A stretch of 7,248 nt of DNA, from assembly GCA_964387365.1 (NCBI GenBank), contig CAYLWP010000137.1, forward strand, positions 1 to 7,248. Direction: 5' to 3'. The notes beneath the pieces are model-generated. The model was given only the letters and a program-made list of their open reading frames with translations. It ran no database searches and had not been told where the DNA came from. The position numbers and the translations under genes are program-made. Below, one piece after another: positions 4,604-7,248 of this stretch. How positions within the stretch are numbered: the first letter of the stretch is position 1; each line of letters begins with the position of its first letter. This DNA is from COE1 sp964387365 (GTDB taxonomy: Bacteria > Bacillota > Clostridia > Lachnospirales > Lachnospiraceae).

Positions 4604-7248
4604 TTATTTCTTTTCTACACCGATGGTAACGTTTTCACCGTTTACATTCCATTCCTTTGCGTTGCCGCCCTCTGCGTATACAAACTCATCTGCAAGAACC
4701 TTTTCACCGATTGCCTGCTCATTCTTCTGAATAATCTGAGCAATCTTATCGTTGCCGCTGATATAAACCTTGATATGGTCCATAACCTCGAAATCTGAAT
4801 CCTTACGCATCGTCTGAACCTTGCTGATTACCTCGTATACGAAGCCTTCCTCTATCAATTCCTCTGTCAGATTGGTGTCAAGAACTACGGTCACAACATT
4901 ATCAGCCTCTGTTACATAGCCTTCCTTCTGAGCAATGTCGATTAATAAATCTTCCTCTGCAAGCTTAACCTCTACGCCATCTACCTCAAAGGCGATAAAG
5001 CCGTTTGCCTTTAACTCATCCATAGCTGAGTTTCCATCGATGGAAGCCAATGTTTTCTGGATACCGCCAAGCTGTTTGCCGTACTTTGGTCCAACGGTTC
5101 TAAGCTGTGGCTTAAAGGTATAGGAAGTGAACTCTCTTACATCATCTGCAAAAGTAACAGCCTTAACATTCAGCTCATCCTCGATGATTTCCTGATAAAA
5201 CTCACCAAGCTCAAACGGAGCCTTGATAAACATATTGCCGATTGGCTGACGGTTCTTGATATTTGCTGTATTTCTGCATGCACGGCCCATAACAACTACC
5301 TTGAGAACATTGTTCATATCCTCTTCGAGCTTTGTATCAATCCATGCTTCGTTTACAGTCGGGAAGTCACACAAATGAACACTTTCCGGTGCTGTCTTAT
5401 CAATGCTGCATACAAGATTGCGATAGATATCCTCTGTCATGAAAGGAATCATCGGTGCTGCAGCCTTGGCGATTGTTACAAGTGCGGTATACAGAGTCAT
5501 ATAAGCATTAATCTTATCCTGCTCCATTCCCTTTGCCCAGAAACGCTCACGTCCGCGTCTTACATACCAGTTACTCATCTCATCCACAAAGGAATCCAGT
5601 GCTCTTGCTGCCTCAGGAATTCTGTAATTGTTTAAGTTATCATCTACTGCCTTAACTACAGTATTCAGCTTAGATAACAACCACTTATCCATTACAGGGA
5701 GCTTATCATAATCTAAGGTATACTTTATTGCATCGAAGTTATCAATATTCGCATACAGTACGAAGAATGCGTAGGTATTCCACAGAGTACCCATGAACTT
5801 ACGCTGTCCCTCCTGTACTGCCTTGCCATGGAAACGGTTAGGCAGCCATGGAGCAGAATTGATATAGAAATACCAACGGATTGCGTCTGCACCATAGGTT
5901 TCTAATGCATCAAACGGATCTACGGCATTACCCTTGGACTTACTCATCTTCTGACCGTTTTCATCCTGAACGTGTCCTAATACGATAACGTTCTCATACG
6001 GAGCCTTATTGAATAATAAGGTGGACTCTGCCATCAGGGAATAGAACCATCCACGAGTCTGGTCTACTGCCTCTGAGATAAACTGTGCAGGGAACTGCTG
6101 CTCAAATAAATCCTTATTCTCAAATGGGTAATGATGCTGTGCAAACGGCATGGCTCCTGAGTCAAACCAGCAGTCAATAACCTCCGGTACACGATGCATT
6201 TCCTTGCCGCAGTCAGGGCAGGCAAAGGTTACTTCATCAATATATGGTCTGTGAAGCTCTACCTTGGCAGAATCCGGATTACCTGTTCTCTCAGCTAATT
6301 CTGCACGACTGCCGATACATTCCTGATGTCCGCACTCGCATTCCCAAACGTTAAGCGGTGTTCCCCAGTAACGGTTACGGGAAATACCCCAGTCCTGAAT
6401 ATTCTCAAGCCAGTCACCGAAACGTCCCTTACCAATGGATTCAGGAATCCAGTTAACTGTATTGTTATTTCTGATTAAGTCGTCCTTCACGGCTGTCATC
6501 TTGATAAACCATGATTCTCTTGCATAGTAGATTAATGGTGTATCACATCTCCAGCAGTGAGGATACTCATGTTCAAACTTGGGTGCTTCAAATAATAAGC
6601 CCTTTTCTTCCAAATCCTTGATTACCATCGGGTCAGCCTTCTTAACAAATACACCTGCATAAGCAGTTTCCTCTGTCAACTCACCCTTACCGTTAACAAG
6701 CTGTACGAAAGGAAGGTCATATTTTCTTCCTACCTGAGCATCGTCTTCACCGAATGCAGGTGCGATATGAACGATACCGGTACCGTCTGTCATAGTAACA
6801 TAGTTATCACATGTGATGTAATGAGCTTTCTTACGCTGCTTTGCAATAATACCGTTTGCAAAGTCAAATAATGGCTCATATTCTTTTCTCTCTAAATCAA
6901 TGCCCTTATAGGTTTCCAGCACTTCATACGCCTTAGCGCCTTCTTCAGCAAGCTTGCCAAGAACCTTATCAAGAAGAGCCTCAGCCATGTAGTAGATATA
7001 GCCGTCAACAGCCTTTACCTTACAGTAGCTCTCATCCGGGTTCACACAAAGAGCAACGTTAGAAGGAAGTGTCCAAGGGGTTGTTGTCCATGCAAGGAAA
7101 TAAGCATCCTCACCTACAACCTTGAAACGGGCAATTGCAGAACGCTCCTTAACAGTCTTATAGCCCTGTGCAACCTCCTGGGAAGATAATGGTGTTCCAC
7201 AACGAGGACAGTAAGGAACAATCTTAAAGCCCTTGTATAATAACTGCT
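4604..7248 (-). CDS. ileS: Isoleucyl-tRNA synthetase, N-terminal part cut off by the window edge
   Basis: Cytoplasmic class I synthetase charging tRNA-Ile with isoleucine and editing misactivated valine. The frame stays open to the right edge, giving 880 visible residues (numbered here from the edge); about 160 residues with the HIGH motif should lie outside. In order: a first zinc knuckle CPRC 13-16, paired later with CWRC at 231-234; the editing (CP1) domain with WTTTPWTLPSN 53-63 and GTGIVHIAPAFGEDD 155-169; a second zinc cluster CECGHQEC 303-310 with CPDC 343-346; CWFDSG 359-364; KMSKS at DNA 5936-5950; the anticodon-binding domain about 517-690; and a C-terminal region about 697-880. That last part resembles the long, about 1,040-residue bacterial/eukaryote-like type and lacks the C-terminal zinc finger of the E. 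coli type. A GTG at 7043-7045 is an internal valine, not a start. A terminator follows at 4566-4595. Any T-box leader would be outside the window. Confidence 0.98.
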   Translation of the reverse strand, partial: QLLYKGFKIVPYCPRCGTPLSSQEVAQGYKTVKERSAIARFKVVGEDAYFLAWTTTPWTLPSNVALCVNPDESYCKVKAVDGYIYYMAEALLDKVLGKLAEEGAKAYEVLETYKGIDLERKEYEPLFDFANGIIAKQRKKAHYITCDNYVTMTDGTGIVHIAPAFGEDDAQVGRKYDLPFVQLVNGKGELTEETAYAGVFVKKADPMVIKDLEEKGLLFEAPKFEHEYPHCWRCDTPLIYYARESWFIKMTAVKDDLIRNNNTVNWIPESIGKGRFGDWLENIQDWGISRNRYWGTPLNVWECECGHQECIGSRAELAERTGNPDSAKVELHRPYIDEVTFACPDCGKEMHRVPEVIDCWFDSGAMPFAQHHYPFENKDLFEQQFPAQFISEAVDQTRGWFYSLMAESTLLFNKAPYENVIVLGHVQDENGQKMSKSKGNAVDPFDALETYGADAIRWYFYINSAPWLPNRFHGKAVQEGQRKFMGTLWNTYAFFVLYANIDNFDAIKYTLDYDKLPVMDKWLLSKLNTVVKAVDDNLNNYRIPEAARALDSFVDEMSNWYVRRGRERFWAKGMEQDKINAYMTLYTALVTIAKAAAPMIPFMTEDIYRNLVCSIDKTAPESVHLCDFPTVNEAWIDTKLEEDMNNVLKVVVMGRACRNTANIKNRQPIGNMFIKAPFELGEFYQEIIEDELNVKAVTFADDVREFTSYTFKPQLRTVGPKYGKQLGGIQKTLASIDGNSAMDELKANGFIAFEVDGVEVKLAEEDLLIDIAQKEGYVTEADNVVTVVLDTNLTEELIEEGFVYEVISKVQTMRKDSDFEVMDHIKVYISGNDKIAQIIQKNEQAIGEKVLADEFVYAEGGNAKEWNVNGENVTIGVEKK

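Noticed and set aside
4518..4730. Plus-strand open frame across the end of ileS and the cyclase promoter
   Set aside because: It overlaps a terminator, a promoter and the conserved ileS frame; its low-complexity composition is that of an antisense shadow.
7043..7045. GTG as a possible start of a shorter synthetase
   Set aside because: The frame continues upstream to the edge with conserved synthetase motifs (CPRC, WTTTPWTLPSN), so this is an internal valine.

Overview
The window looks like ordinary chromosome from a low-GC Firmicute. It is most likely a clostridial gut-type bacterium close to Lachnospiraceae; that placement is inferred from AT-rich spacers, strong AGGAGG ribosome sites, a TTG start, a small alarmone synthetase and a long clostridial-type isoleucyl-tRNA synthetase. 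No rRNA, tRNA, CRISPR array, insertion sequence or phage gene was found.

Layout, left to right. Positions 1-300 are a very AT-rich spacer carrying the promoter and leader of an Lrp/AsnC-family regulator (301-747, +). A 58-residue protein of unknown function (750-926, -) meets that gene tail to tail with a 2-base gap. It has its own extended -10 promoter and diverges from a small (p)ppGpp synthetase gene (1163-1846, +), whose leader holds a perfect 8-bp inverted repeat just before the ribosome site. A bidirectional terminator (1856-1893) separates the synthetase from a large membrane-bound diguanylate cyclase (1895-4429, -) with two extracytoplasmic solute-binding domains, one transmembrane helix, a PAS domain and a GGDEF domain. 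Upstream of it are a near-consensus promoter (4517-4545) and the terminator (4566-4595) of ileS, which reads in from the right edge and lacks its first part (4604-7248, -).

How the genes relate. Each gene has its own promoter or terminator, so this is not one operon. The content is nevertheless regulatory and linked to amino acids: an Lrp-type amino-acid-responsive regulator, a stringent-response nucleotide synthetase, a likely amino-acid-sensing c-di-GMP synthase and the isoleucine-charging enzyme. A functional connection is only inference from proximity.

The points most worth a second look are: a nine-A tract that puts the best start codon of the cyclase one base out of frame; its BvgS-like double sensor with a lost RxxD inhibition site; the 58-residue orphan protein; a 12-bp hairpin that may end the Lrp transcript inside that orphan gene; and the leader hairpin before the alarmone synthetase. 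I see no clearly undescribed multi-gene system here.
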